DNA of 64,000 bases, taken from Candidatus Eiseniibacteriota bacterium. GTDB lineage: Bacteria; Eisenbacteria; RBG-16-71-46; CAIMUX01. Every line of letters begins with the position of its first letter. The first letter of the stretch is position 1. This document shows, one piece after another, positions 1 to 9,932 of this stretch. The position numbers were made by a program, and so were the translations under genes. The stretch is taken from the NCBI GenBank assembly GCA_020633975.1, contig JACKCR010000003.1, positions 124,001 through 188,000 of the forward strand, given 5' to 3'. The notes under the pieces are model-generated. The model did not search any database, had not been told where the DNA came from, and worked only from the letters and a program-made list of their open reading frames with translations.

Positions 1-472
1 CGCGACACCGGCGCGGTCTTCTGAGACTGACAACAGGATCCCGTTTCGGCCTGAGCGTGCGCGGTCTGTGTGGTCCACGCGGCCTGCGGCGAGATGCCGT
101 CGCTTCCCGATGCTCGGGAGGAACAACAGCAAGCTGCCCCTTCTACCTGCGCCGAACCGACGTCACCATGGTGGCAACGACACACCCCCGGCGCGGCAAC
201 GGCTTGGAACGTCACCCAGAGGGAGATGAGAAGGAGCACACCTATCGCTCTTGGAAGTCGACGCATCAATGAGAGTCTACTACGAGTTTCCAGTCCGTGT
301 TCCGTTCGTTCCTGCTGCAACGAGTCCCCATATTGTAGTTTCGGCCATCGCCCCCTTCGCCGTGAGGCTCACCTCGAAGGGGCATTGCCCCAGACAGGAA
401 CACTTGTTCGCATGGGGTCTAGTGGTACAATGGTCTGACCTGCCGGGAGAGTCCGTACGTGGAGGACCTCCT
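1..472. other. Intergenic region upstream of the sensor kinase
   Basis: No convincing gene is seen. The short open frames here lack ribosome sites and recognisable domains. A stop codon at 22-24 could close a gene entering from the left, but too little is visible to tell. The only clear signal is GGAGG at 461-465, which sets the TTG start of the next gene. Confidence 0.5.
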
Positions 473-3400
473 TTGCTCCTGAAACGACATCGCTTCCCGT
501 GGCCCATGCTGGTCGCGTTGCTCATGCTGCAGCCACGAGCCGGCAACGGCTTCGTGCTGAAGTGCGACGTCGCCCCGGAGTTCCAGTCCATCTCGATCGA
601 GCAAGGGCTGTCGAACGACAGGGTCAACCAGGTCTTCCAGGACTCGCGCGGCTTCCTCTGGATCAGCACCACGGACGGGCTCAACCGGTACGACGGCCAC
701 GAAGTACGTGTCTATCGTCACGATCCGAACGACCCACGATCGATCGCGGCGAACTGGATCTCGGGTGTGGCCGAAGACGCCGCGGGCGACATCTGGGTGC
801 TCTTCGGAATCGGCGGCACGGACCGGTTCGATCGTGACCGTGAGCTGTTCCAGCACTTTCGAAGCGATCCCGCGCACCCGAACAGCCTCCCCCGGGACGA
901 CCTTTCCTCCGCGCACCTCTTCCCCGACGGCAGCTTCTGGTTCGGATCGGGAGCTGGATGGATCGTGGTGGAACGGCCGGAGAGCGTTGGATCGAACGGG
1001 AGCCGCCTCGCAACGGATTCATCCCATCCCGAAGTCCAGTTCCGCAGGATCACGAGTGAAGATGTCCGAGAACGAGAGGTCGTCGGCGGAACGCTCGCTT
1101 GGCTCGAGTCGAGTGGTACGTGGATCGGCACGACTCACGGACTCTTCCATCGGGACAGCTCGGGCCGGAACCTTCACTGCATCGATACCCGGCCGACCTC
1201 CGCCCTCGCCCTATCCGCGACCGGACGGATCTGGGTGGGACGCAGAGACGGGAGCGTCGCACTCCTCGATCCACGCACTCGTTCGGACGAACTCGGCTTC
1301 GCGTTGCCGACATCTTCCAACCCCAGCGCACCCGCTCCGGGCGATCCAAGCGCGCGTGAAGGGAACGCGGTAGGAATCGTCGATCTAGCGGAGGACTCGC
1401 GCGGGCAGCTCTGGATCCTCGAGGCATCGGGGCAGCTCTTCCGGTACAACCCGTCCATCGACCGGCTCGACTCCATTCATGTCCCGGCATTCGTCTTCGA
1501 TATCCTCCCGGACGACGTGGGTTCTCTGGCCCTCGGTACATCTCACGGTTTCGGGATCTACGATCCGACGAACGACCGGGTCACTCTTCACTCTCTGTCG
1601 CGGGAACCTCATCAGGAAGCGGGCGTCCCGGCAGCGCAGGAACCGGTCCTACACCTCTTCGAGGGGCGAAGCGGAGAACTCTGGCTCGGAACCTGGGGCG
1701 CGGGCCTCGAGCGGTGGAACGAACGCGCCACTCACTTCCGTTTCGATCCGATCGAACGGGTCACCGCACTTGCAACCGACGAATCCGGCGCTCTCTGGGT
1801 CGGCACGACCAACGGTCTCGAACGGCGAAGAGAGCGGAAGAGCGATTGGCGGAGCGGACTCACCGATATGGAAACGTCCGACCCGTTGGAGGAACGAGAC
1901 CGCGTGCTTCGCGGTGCTCCAATCAGTGCGCTCGCCTTGGGTGACCGCGGTCTCTGGATCGCTTCCGATCGCAGACTCCTCCTCCTCACAGGCAAGGGGG
2001 AGCTGGAGACGATCTGGGAGTGCGCGATCTCGATCAACGTGCTGCTCGAGGACCGATCCGGCCGCCTCTGGATCGGAACGAACGACTCGGCTTGGCAACT
2101 GCCGCCGGACGCGGAAACCCCGGCGCGTCTCGACGCCTCAGCATCTCCCCTCGAGGACGCACTATTCGAGAGCCGAGTGCATGCTCTCGCCGAGGGGGCC
2201 GACGGCCGCATCTGGTTCGGCACTTACGTGGGTGGTCTGTCTGCGCTCGATCCCACCTCGGGTCGATTCGAGCACTTCCGGTTCGACGACGAGGATCCGT
2301 CCAGCCTCAACAACCTCTCCGTCAATACACTCTTTGTCGACGCCGGCGGCACGCTCTGGGTAGGCACGTACAGTGGAGGGCTCGACCGCTTCCTTCCGGA
2401 GTCCGGAACCTTCCAGCACTTGACCGAGCGAGAAGGGCTGGCGGGAAACCAGGTCCTTGGCATCCTCGAGGACGGATGGGGACAGCTCTGGATCTCCACG
2501 AATCAGGGCCTCTCACGCCTCGACCCGGAGACCAACGAGTTCCAGAACTTCGGCTGGAACGACGGACTCGTCGCACAGCCATTCGAGCTGGGCGCGTGTG
2601 CATCCGCGCCCGACCGACACCTCGTCTTTGGTGGTAGAGGCGGCCTCATCCGTTTCGACCCATCCCAAGTAGACACCCGACAGACGACGCCGTCAGTTGC
2701 TCTCACCGCCTTTCGGATCGCTGACACTCGAACGTCACGCGAAGCGCGGCGGGGAACGGACGGTCGCCTTTCCCTCGGGCCAAAGGAGGACTTTCTCTCC
2801 TTCGACTTCGTAGGAATCGACTTCGAGAGCCCAGAGCGGGTGCGGTATGAGTACCGGCTGGTTGGACTGGACACGGATTGGGTGCCGGCCGGAAAGCGGA
2901 GCTATGCGTCGTACACGAACCTCGATCCGGGACAGTACGAGTTCCAAGCACGCGCATCGATCGATGGCGTGAGCTGGAGCGCTCCGCTCGGCCTTCCGCT
3001 GACCATCCGTCCGCCGTTCTACCGCACCACATGGTTCCTTGGGGCGATGACGGCACTCGTCGCGCTGCTCCTCTGGGGCATGCACCGCGTTCGGGTTCAT
3101 CAGCAAGTCCAGCGGAGTCTGCTCGAGGAACGGATCCGAGTGGCGGAGCGAGAACGAGTTCGCGAGCAGGTGGCCCGCGACTACCACGACGAGATGGGGC
3201 ACAAGCTCGCGAAGCTCGGTATCTTCTCGGAGCTCGTCCAGCGATCGGTCCGACGATTGGCTCCGGACCAGGAGGCGCCGCAGATCGCCGACTACGCCGA
3301 AAAGATCGACGAGACCGTGCAGTCTCTCGTACGCGACACGCGCGACTTCCTCTGGACACTCGACCCGCGTCGGGACTCCGTCTACGAACTCGCTATCTAC

Positions 3401-3787
3401 ATGCAGGAGTTCGGGAGCCGGCTGTTCGCCGAGACGGACGTGAAGTTCCGAGTGATCGGTCTCGATGACGGCCTCAAGCTGGCCAGACTCTCGGCGGACT
3501 GGAAGCGACAGCTCTCACTTCTCTTCAAGGAAGCCCTGACGAACAGCCTTCGTCACGCGGATGCCCACCGGGTTGAGCTACGATTCGGGATCGTCGACGA
3601 CCGGTTGGAGATCTCGGCCCGTGACGACGGGGTCGGCTTCGATGCAGAAGCGAGTCTCGGACGGGCAACGGGAGGACAAGGGCTCGCGAGCATGAAGCGG
3701 CGAGCCGAGCAGCTCGGAGGACGTCTCTTGGTCGAGACGGAGACCGGCACCGGAACCCGACTTCGGTTCGTCGCGGAGTCGATGTGA
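473..3787 (+). CDS. Two-component sensor histidine kinase with periplasmic beta-propeller repeats
   Basis: Membrane sensor kinase of about 1104 residues. I chose TTG at 473 because GGAGG lies 7 nt upstream and the protein then begins with a good signal peptide (LLLKRHRFPWPMLVALLML). The order is: Reg_prop propeller repeats (many L-W-I/V-G-T blades, about 35-730), a Y_Y_Y domain (about 770-840), one membrane segment (about 850-872), a HisKA_3 dimerisation helix with phospho-acceptor His near 904 (RDYHDEMGHKL), and a HATPase with N box (KEALTNSLRHA), G1 (DDGVGF) and G2 (GGQGLASMKRR). It carries no receiver or HTH, unlike hybrid systems of this sensor type. The response regulator follows 52 nt downstream, so they are a likely pair. 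The ligand is unknown; related propeller sensors in gut Bacteroidetes sense glycans. Confidence 0.9.
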   Translation: MLLKRHRFPWPMLVALLMLQPRAGNGFVLKCDVAPEFQSISIEQGLSNDRVNQVFQDSRGFLWISTTDGLNRYDGHEVRVYRHDPNDPRSIAANWISGVAEDAAGDIWVLFGIGGTDRFDRDRELFQHFRSDPAHPNSLPRDDLSSAHLFPDGSFWFGSGAGWIVVERPESVGSNGSRLATDSSHPEVQFRRITSEDVREREVVGGTLAWLESSGTWIGTTHGLFHRDSSGRNLHCIDTRPTSALALSATGRIWVGRRDGSVALLDPRTRSDELGFALPTSSNPSAPAPGDPSAREGNAVGIVDLAEDSRGQLWILEASGQLFRYNPSIDRLDSIHVPAFVFDILPDDVGSLALGTSHGFGIYDPTNDRVTLHSLSREPHQEAGVPAAQEPVLHLFEGRSGELWLGTWGAGLERWNERATHFRFDPIERVTALATDESGALWVGTTNGLERRRERKSDWRSGLTDMETSDPLEERDRVLRGAPISALALGDRGLWIASDRRLLLLTGKGELETIWECAISINVLLEDRSGRLWIGTNDSAWQLPPDAETPARLDASASPLEDALFESRVHALAEGADGRIWFGTYVGGLSALDPTSGRFEHFRFDDEDPSSLNNLSVNTLFVDAGGTLWVGTYSGGLDRFLPESGTFQHLTEREGLAGNQVLGILEDGWGQLWISTNQGLSRLDPETNEFQNFGWNDGLVAQPFELGACASAPDRHLVFGGRGGLIRFDPSQVDTRQTTPSVALTAFRIADTRTSREARRGTDGRLSLGPKEDFLSFDFVGIDFESPERVRYEYRLVGLDTDWVPAGKRSYASYTNLDPGQYEFQARASIDGVSWSAPLGLPLTIRPPFYRTTWFLGAMTALVALLLWGMHRVRVHQQVQRSLLEERIRVAERERVREQVARDYHDEMGHKLAKLGIFSELVQRSVRRLAPDQEAPQIADYAEKIDETVQSLVRDTRDFLWTLDPRRDSVYELAIYMQEFGSRLFAETDVKFRVIGLDDGLKLARLSADWKRQLSLLFKEALTNSLRHADAHRVELRFGIVDDRLEISARDDGVGFDAEASLGRATGGQGLASMKRRAEQLGGRLLVETETGTGTRLRFVAESM

Positions 3788-3839
3788 TCTTGGACCGAGT
3801 CGCACGTGCCGTACGCACCCAAGAAGGGATCCCATCACG

Positions 3840-4496
3840 ATGACATCCCGACCTTCCGTCATCCGAGTCGCACTCGTCGAGGACGATCCGGACATCCGAA
3901 CTGGCCTCGAAGCCATCCTGCGCGACGAGCCCTCCAGAGTCCGGTGTGTTGGCAGCTATCCTAGCGCCGTCGACGCAATCGCCGACCTAGTGACGAAAGA
4001 GGACAGCCACCCGGAACTGCCCGACGTGGTGTTGATGGACATCGAGATGCCGGGTACCGACGGAATCGAGGCGACCAAGCAGCTGAGGGCCGGCCACTCG
4101 AGCATCGACGTGATCATGTTGACGGTCCGGGAGGACGACGACGCGGTCTTCCGCTCGCTCTGTGCCGGAGCGGTCGGATACCTGGTCAAGACGACGTCTC
4201 CTGCCCGCCTCATCGATGCGGTGGCCGAGGCCGCCGAAGGAGGCTCTCCACTCAGCCCGTCGATCGCGCGACGAGTGACACGCTCGTTCCAGGCCGTGGC
4301 GCCGTCGCCTCTGACCGATCGGGAGACGGAGATCCTCCGGCACCTTTGCGAGGGAAAGAGCTACAAGGAGATCGCAGCGGATCTCTTCATCAGCGAACGC
4401 ACAGTGCATTCGCACCTCAAGAACGTCTACCGAAAGCTCGAGGTGCACTCGAAGACGGAGGCCATGGCACGGGCGATGAAAGAACGTTGGGTGTAG
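3840..4496 (+). CDS. NarL/LuxR-type response regulator
   Basis: A 218-residue DNA-binding response regulator and the probable partner of the preceding kinase. The receiver domain (about 8-125) has the acidic pair EDD at 14-16, phospho-acceptor Asp67 in VVLMDIEMPG, Thr95 and Lys117. The C-terminal GerE/LuxR helix-turn-helix (about 152-218) is typical (LTDRETEILRHL...ISERTVHSHLKNVYRKL). ATG at 3840 directly follows the kinase gene, which points to co-transcription. Target promoters cannot be read from the sequence. Confidence 0.95.
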   Translation: MTSRPSVIRVALVEDDPDIRTGLEAILRDEPSRVRCVGSYPSAVDAIADLVTKEDSHPELPDVVLMDIEMPGTDGIEATKQLRAGHSSIDVIMLTVREDDDAVFRSLCAGAVGYLVKTTSPARLIDAVAEAAEGGSPLSPSIARRVTRSFQAVAPSPLTDRETEILRHLCEGKSYKEIAADLFISERTVHSHLKNVYRKLEVHSKTEAMARAMKERWV

Positions 4497-4526
4497 CGGA
4501 CGTCGAGCCCGAGCCCCACCGGTTCG

Positions 4527-6200
4527 CTACGCGGCTCTGTCCCAGAACTTCAGTTTGGAAGCGATGCTCCGGTTCCGGCCGTCCTCGTCGTCGTCCATCG
4601 GGATCGAAGGAGCTTGCGAGCGTCTGCTTTGCGTTGCGCTCGAGTGCGCTCCACCAGACCCAACGAGCTTCCTGAGTCCCTCGATCTGTGACTGGATCGC
4701 ATCCGCTTGCTCGGCCAGAACGTTGGCGGCCGAAGACGCTTCCTCCGCGGTCGCAGCGTTCTGCTGTGTCACCTGATCGATCTGGGTCAGCGCGGTCCGA
4801 ACCTGTGCCGTGGTTCGGGACTGTTCCGAACTCGCTACCGCGATATGCTGTACCATTTCGGTCGCGCTCTGCACTCTCTCCTGCACCCGTTCCAACCCCT
4901 CCGAAACCTGATCCGCGGCACTCGCGCCGGACTTCGTCATCTCCATGGAACGGCGGATCCGTTCGTCCGTCTTGCTCGCGGCTTCCGCGGTCTTCTGGGC
5001 CAGCGTGCCGACCTCGTCCGCGACAACCGCAAACCCCTTGCCAGCGTCTCCAGCCCGAGCGGCCTCGACTCCGGCGTTGAGCGCGAGCAGCTTGGTTTGG
5101 AATGCAACCGACTCGATCGTGCGGATGATCTCCGCCATCTCGTTCGAGGCTTCCCGGAGCTCACCCAGCGAACGCCGCATGCCGGAGGCGTCGCGTGATC
5201 CACTCTCTGCTTCGTTCTTCGCCTCGAGCGCGGTGGCATGCGCGCGCTGAGAGGTGACGGCATTCTCCTCCGCGGATGCAGAGAGCTCGGTGACCGCCGC
5301 AGAGGTCTCCTCGAGCGAAGCCGCCTGTCGTGCAGCACCATCGGCGAGCGTGTCACTGTTTTGGCGTACGGCACGGGCCGAAGACGCAAGCTCGCTGGCG
5401 ATGTCCGTGAGCTCGCTCGATGTCGTCCGAATCAAGTTCACGAAGCGTCCGAGCGGCCGCCCCACCAGAACGGCGCTCCCGGCAACCGCTACGAACAAGA
5501 GGAAGAGCGACCACTTCACGATCGTCCACGCGACGGCGGTCGCCCGAGCTTTCGCCGGGCGGAGGTCTGACCGGATCGCGAACATTCCGTGCATCCGTCC
5601 GTCCGGCCAGTTCTCCATTGGGTATCCAAGGATGTCTTTGCCGTTGCCCCATGGGCTGGTGCTGGGATGGCCGTGACAGAGAAGACATCCGTCTTGCTCA
5701 CTCAGCCGGATCGGACGCATGACCCACAACTGCTCCGCGTCCTCGTTCTCCCAGACGATCTGCTCGAGATCCGGATCGTGTTCGAATTGCGAGAGGAACT
5801 CTTCCTCCTTCTCCGTCGGCTCGTTCTCGGGATTGCGTGGGTCGTTTGCCGTTACCCGGAACTCGTAGTTGTTCTCCACGGCGTTGTCGGCTCCGATCTT
5901 CATCGATGCCACGATCGGAACGGACATGAAGATCTGTTGCCTCACGTCCTTGGGAAGAGTTCCACTCGGATGGTCTTCCACCGCGCGCTCGATCAACGAC
6001 TCGATCTGACCCTGGTTCGCGACGAAGTTACGCGCCGACTCGAGCCGGCTGAGAATCGCCTCGCTCTTCGACTGCAAGTCCTCGACTTCCACGTCGTGGA
6101 CCTGGTGCGTCGAGACGAACGCCGCTCCACCTGCGCAGATGAGGCAGGCACCCGCTACCGACAGCAGAATCTTCTCTCGAAACCCGAACTCGAACGCCAT
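4527..6200 (-). CDS. Methyl-accepting chemotaxis protein with a DUF3365-type heme-binding sensor domain
   Basis: Transmembrane chemoreceptor of 557 residues. ATG at 6200 is preferred over the ATG 27 nt upstream because the hydrophobic first helix then starts near the N-terminus. The periplasmic sensor lies between two membrane segments (about 10-30 and 222-246). It resembles DUF3365 (Tll0287-like) and contains one c-type heme motif, C172-L-L-C175-H176. The signalling domain has the conserved hairpin tip ([19 protein letters not shown]). Known relatives sense redox state or small gases through heme; that role here is inference. The C-terminus is polar and lacks the NWETF methylation tail. No other chemotaxis gene is present in the window. 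Confidence 0.88.
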   Translation of the reverse strand: MAFEFGFREKILLSVAGACLICAGGAAFVSTHQVHDVEVEDLQSKSEAILSRLESARNFVANQGQIESLIERAVEDHPSGTLPKDVRQQIFMSVPIVASMKIGADNAVENNYEFRVTANDPRNPENEPTEKEEEFLSQFEHDPDLEQIVWENEDAEQLWVMRPIRLSEQDGCLLCHGHPSTSPWGNGKDILGYPMENWPDGRMHGMFAIRSDLRPAKARATAVAWTIVKWSLFLLFVAVAGSAVLVGRPLGRFVNLIRTTSSELTDIASELASSARAVRQNSDTLADGAARQAASLEETSAAVTELSASAEENAVTSQRAHATALEAKNEAESGSRDASGMRRSLGELREASNEMAEIIRTIESVAFQTKLLALNAGVEAARAGDAGKGFAVVADEVGTLAQKTAEAASKTDERIRRSMEMTKSGASAADQVSEGLERVQERVQSATEMVQHIAVASSEQSRTTAQVRTALTQIDQVTQQNAATAEEASSAANVLAEQADAIQSQIEGLRKLVGSGGAHSSATQSRRSQAPSIPMDDDEDGRNRSIASKLKFWDRAA

Positions 6201-6394
6201 GATCGCGCATCCCCCTATGGAGGGCATCCCATCCCTCTAGTTCTGAGGGATCGACGTCGGCCCGAGCCATCTTGAGGGTTGTCCGTCAGCCGCTCGCGCG
6301 AAGGTCCGCCACGGACACGGCCCGGGCGCGCGCGGCTCGGGCGGGCGACCAGAGTCATTACAAGACAACGACTTAGGGAATCTGTGCCGAGCCT

Positions 6395-7180
6395 TTAGAG
6401 TACGACTTGGACCAACACCATGGCAGTGAACCCACCCATGAAGGCCCAGGCGACCTGGGTCGGCTTCTCCTCTTCCAGACTCTCCGGGATCATCTCGACG
6501 ATGACGAGGTACATCATCGCTCCTGCCGCAAACCCGAACAAGGGCAGCATGAGCGGCCGGAAGAACCAGACGAGGAGAGTCGCCGGAACCGAGGCGAGCG
6601 GTTGGGGGAGGCTCGTCAGAAACGCGAGGAAGAAGCATCGCCAGAAGGACGCACCTGCGGCACGCGCCGGGAGCGCAACCGCCATCCCCTCCGGGATGTT
6701 ATGGATCGAGATCGCAATCGCGAGGTAGAGGCCAAGATCATCGAACGCCACTTGATGTGCTTCGGACGCGAATCCGACACCTACCGCGACTCCTTCCGGA
6801 ATCGAGTGAAACGTCATCGCTATGAAGACGAGCGCACCGACACGGCCACCCAGTTTCTTCACGAAGTCGGATTCCTCACCATCGCGAGGAAGACGCTTCT
6901 CCACTTGCCAGATGAATGCGCAGCCGGAGAGGAGCCCGATCAACGTCTCTACAACGGGACGGAGAGTGACTCCTTGCTCCGCTCCCAACGTGAACGCAGG
7001 AAGCAGCAGGTTGTAGACAGACGCCGCAAACATGAGACCGCTGGCGGCGGCGTAGGAAAGCCCGATTCTCTTGGTCGGATCCAGGCTCCGAAAGAGGACA
7101 GGTAAGGCCCCGAGGCCGCACGCAATACTCGCCACGATCCCCGCGACGAAGCTCTCGAGCACGACGGATAGAGCCTGCAC
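6395..7180 (-). CDS. ZIP-family divalent metal transporter
   Basis: Integral membrane metal importer of about 261 residues. The frame opens at 7237, but GTG at 7180 has GGGAGG 7 nt upstream and gives the usual ZIP length, so I chose it. The family signatures sit in the metal-binding helices: HSIPEGVAVGVGF and HNIPEGMAVALP. About eight hydrophobic segments are visible. ZIP proteins carry zinc, iron or manganese into the cytoplasm; the ion cannot be told from sequence. The gene stands alone, with no metal-regulator gene or obvious operator next to it. Confidence 0.88.
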   Translation of the reverse strand: MQALSVVLESFVAGIVASIACGLGALPVLFRSLDPTKRIGLSYAAASGLMFAASVYNLLLPAFTLGAEQGVTLRPVVETLIGLLSGCAFIWQVEKRLPRDGEESDFVKKLGGRVGALVFIAMTFHSIPEGVAVGVGFASEAHQVAFDDLGLYLAIAISIHNIPEGMAVALPARAAGASFWRCFFLAFLTSLPQPLASVPATLLVWFFRPLMLPLFGFAAGAMMYLVIVEMIPESLEEEKPTQVAWAFMGGFTAMVLVQVVL

Positions 7181-7384
7181 TATGGCGCCTCCCACGCGAG
7201 GGTCCTCCCTCGCGAACCGTCCCACCGCCTCAACCACGTAGCCTGCTAAGGCTACTTGCTACCGCGATCCGTCTCCAGCCCCGATATGCCCAGGACTGGG
7301 GATAGAGACGCCCGCACTCGAACCTCTATGGTCGTCTTCAGGCACTCGCGAGCCACCGGGGTTGGCAACCAGGAGGCCCAACTG

Positions 7385-9310
7385 ATGCAGACACGTCTTT
7401 CCTCTCTACGAATCGGATCGATCGCGCCTCGACTCCATGTTCTTTGGGCACGCCCGAACTGGAATCGAGACTCGATCTCGACAGTCGGCGTGTGTCTCGT
7501 GCTCACATTCGCACTCACATCGTTCGCGCCCGACGCCGATGCGTTCACCTTCTCCAAGGTGACCGATCCCACCAACCCGATCGTGGCCGACGGCGGACAC
7601 GCCGCATCGCGCTACTACGGATGCGCGTGGGTCGACTTCGATGGCGACGGCGACCTCGACCTGTTCCTCGATCTCGATACGCTCTACGAGAACCAGGGAA
7701 GCGGCAACTTCGTTCGTCGAGAGGACACCGGCCTGGGAGACGGACAGATCGCGAGTGCCGGCTTCAGCATGTCCGGCGTGAGTTGGGGCGACTACGACAA
7801 CGACGGAGACCCCGACGCGTTCATCGCGGGCGAAGCGTCGTATCTCTACCGGAACGATGGTCTCTCCGGGTTCACGCGGATCACGAGCGGTGCGATCGGC
7901 GGCGGGACCGACAACCGCGGGTGGACCTGTGCCTGGGGCGATTACGACAACGACGGAAACCTCGACCTCGTCATCATCCATCCAGCCGGCTTCGTCCCCC
8001 CTTCGAACATGCCGCTGGAGAACAAGCTCTTCCACAACGACGGCCCTCCCAACTACTCGTTCACCGAGATCACCACTGGACCGATCGTGACCGGGCTCGA
8101 TTCCTACACGGTCGGCACTTGGTCCGATCACGACGACGATGGCGACCTCGACCTGTTCATCGGAAGTGGCCCGGCGAACGGAACGACCCAACCGGACAAC
8201 GTCTACCGAAACCTCCTGACGGAGAACGGGACAGCCGACTTCGAACGCATTCTAGATGCGCCCATCGGCACCGATGAACAAGACGGCCAGGTCTGGAACT
8301 GGATCGACTACGACAACGATGGCGACCTCGATGCCTACGTCACGAACTGGGGCGGCTCGTTCAGCGGCCTTCCGAACCGCCTCTACCGCCAGGATCCCGG
8401 TGTCACCTTCACCGAGGTCACGGGACAGGAAATCACCGACGACGCTCGAATCTCCCTTGCCTCGATCTGGGAAGACTTCGACAACGACGGCGACCTCGAC
8501 TGCTACGTAGGCAACGATGCCGGCCAGCAAGATGGTCTCTACGAGAACAACGGCGACGGGACCTTCACGAAGCGCACCGACACACCGATCACCGCCGAGG
8601 CTCGTGCCCGGAGGAGCGCGACCGCCGGCGACTACGATGGAGACGGAGATGTCGACCTCCTGGTCAATGGACCCACCCTCTCCCGGGCCCTTTACCGCAA
8701 CGACGACACGAGCGGAAACAGGTGGCTCGACGTCTCCGTCTTCGGCACCGTCTCGAACCGGACCGGAATCGGCGCCAAGGTCCACTTGAAGGCGACGATC
8801 GGCGGAAGCGACGTCTGGCAGCGACGGGACATCTCCGGACAGAACTCGTTCAACGGACACAGCGCACAGATAGCTCACTTCGGACTCGGTGACGCAACGG
8901 TCGCGGACAGCATCGTCGTCGAGTTCCCGAGCGGAGAGATCTCCGTGGAGACGAACGTCGCTGCGAACCAGCGGATCGTGATCGGCGAAGGTGACCTCTC
9001 CAGTACCCCCTTGGACGAGATCGCTCCCCCAACCCGCGCCGCCCTCGTTCTCCTCGGTCCATCCCCCTTCCGCGCATCCACACAGATCCGACTCGACCTC
9101 CCACGCACGGAAACCGCAGAGGTCACCGTTCACGACGTCCAAGGCCGACTGATCCGCACTCTACTCACCGGCGAAGTCGCGGCGGGCTCGCGATCCTTGG
9201 AGTGGAACGGCAAAGACGACCTGAACAGAGACGTCAGCTCCGGCGTCTATTCCCTGAGGCTACGTACGTCATCTAGCGAGACCTCGCAGTCGTTGGTGTA
9301 CGTGCGCTAG
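7385..9310 (+). CDS. Secreted FG-GAP/VCBS repeat protein with ASPIC/UnbV domain and FlgD-like tail
   Basis: Exported protein of 641 residues. ATG at 7385 has AGGAGG at 7371-7376 and opens a signal peptide (hydrophobic stretch near 33-50). Multiple calcium-binding-like FG-GAP/VCBS repeats follow (DYDNDGDPDAF, DHDDDGDLDLF and similar), forming a predicted propeller. An ASPIC/UnbV-type domain is at about 443-525. The last 70 residues are a FlgD-like Ig module (VHDVQGRLIRTL...GVYSLRLRT), the kind of tail used by type IX-like secretion in FCB bacteria. The likely role is surface adhesion or binding. It resembles the protein at 44730-46241 in architecture. Confidence 0.85.
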   Translation: MQTRLSSLRIGSIAPRLHVLWARPNWNRDSISTVGVCLVLTFALTSFAPDADAFTFSKVTDPTNPIVADGGHAASRYYGCAWVDFDGDGDLDLFLDLDTLYENQGSGNFVRREDTGLGDGQIASAGFSMSGVSWGDYDNDGDPDAFIAGEASYLYRNDGLSGFTRITSGAIGGGTDNRGWTCAWGDYDNDGNLDLVIIHPAGFVPPSNMPLENKLFHNDGPPNYSFTEITTGPIVTGLDSYTVGTWSDHDDDGDLDLFIGSGPANGTTQPDNVYRNLLTENGTADFERILDAPIGTDEQDGQVWNWIDYDNDGDLDAYVTNWGGSFSGLPNRLYRQDPGVTFTEVTGQEITDDARISLASIWEDFDNDGDLDCYVGNDAGQQDGLYENNGDGTFTKRTDTPITAEARARRSATAGDYDGDGDVDLLVNGPTLSRALYRNDDTSGNRWLDVSVFGTVSNRTGIGAKVHLKATIGGSDVWQRRDISGQNSFNGHSAQIAHFGLGDATVADSIVVEFPSGEISVETNVAANQRIVIGEGDLSSTPLDEIAPPTRAALVLLGPSPFRASTQIRLDLPRTETAEVTVHDVQGRLIRTLLTGEVAAGSRSLEWNGKDDLNRDVSSGVYSLRLRTSSSETSQSLVYVR

Positions 9311-9450
9311 GGCGGGTTCGAGTTTCGACGAGCAGGGTGGTGACCGGAGAACCGAAGATGAGCGGTCGCGGGGTGCGGCCGCAATACGTCCCGGCAGGCA
9401 CTCAACGGCTTCCCGTGATCAACCCTGCTCGTCGGCCCCATGTCTCCAAC

Positions 9451-9509
9451 GCTTCCTGGGGCTCCTTCCGGTTTCGGAGGGGACGAAACCTGCAGGAGCC
9501 CCAGGAAGC
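9451..9509. repeat. Large palindromic hairpin element, copy A
   Basis: A 16-bp perfect inverted repeat (arms 9451-9466 and 9494-9509) encloses a second stem (GGTTTCG at 9470-9476 with CGAAACC at 9484-9490). The loop core, read on the minus strand, is TTCGTCCCCTCCGAA. The same core occurs at 27056-27070, and a shorter form at 9798-9836. It lies in the 622-bp gap between the FG-GAP gene and the acyl-CoA synthetase gene, which holds no convincing gene. Confidence 0.8.
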
Positions 9510-9581
9510 TCAGGGGACGTGGGTGAGGGGCTTTCCTCGCGAAGTTGGCGGTGACATCGTGACGAGGCACTTAGGCTCTCG

Positions 9582-9746
9582 CCCGACGCGCTGTTTCTCA
9601 AACCTCGCCGATGCCCAATCCGACCCGACGCGCCGTTTCCGAACTTCACCGAAGTCCAATCCGACCCGACGCGCGGTTTCCGAACCTCACCGACGTCCAA
9701 TCCGACCCGACGCGCGGTCTCCAATCCTCGCCGACGTCCCAATCGG
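9582..9746. repeat. 41-bp tandem repeat array, about four copies
   Basis: The anchor CCCGACGCG recurs at 9582, 9624, 9665 and 9706, a period of 41-42 bp. The two middle units are almost identical and the outer ones decay. Since 41 is not a multiple of three, the open frames crossing the array are not maintained as protein repeats. There are no unique spacers, so this is not a CRISPR array. It is flanked by two inverted hairpin elements. Confidence 0.8.
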
Positions 9747-9797
9747 AGCCGTCGCACCGGTCCGCCCCCCAGCAACCACGGAGAATGAGCCCCCTGT

Positions 9798-9836
9798 GGC
9801 TCCTGGAGGTTTCGTCCCTCGAAACCGGAAGGGGCC
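9798..9836. repeat. Palindromic hairpin element, copy B
   Basis: A shorter relative of the element at 9451-9509. GGTTTCG and CGAAACC (9808-9814 and 9820-9826) enclose a TCCCT loop, and outer arms GGCTCCT and AGGGGCC pair with one mismatch. Its loop has the opposite orientation to copy A, so the two copies flank the 41-bp array as inverted repeats. Confidence 0.7.
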
Positions 9837-9932
9837 GCAGGGGGCGTAGACGCCACAACTCGCAGGGGACTCCAACGCCGCGAAGGTAACGCAGGGGGCA
9901 TTCGACGCCGCAGCAACGCGCGGGGAGTCGAT

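Noticed and set aside
9582-9746. Possible CRISPR array
   Set aside because: The 41-bp units are contiguous, with no unique spacers between conserved repeats, and there are no cas genes.
9337-9916. Open frames crossing the 41-bp repeats on both strands
   Set aside because: The repeat period is not a multiple of three, there are no ribosome sites, and several mutually overlapping frames exist, as expected of stop-poor GC-rich repeats.
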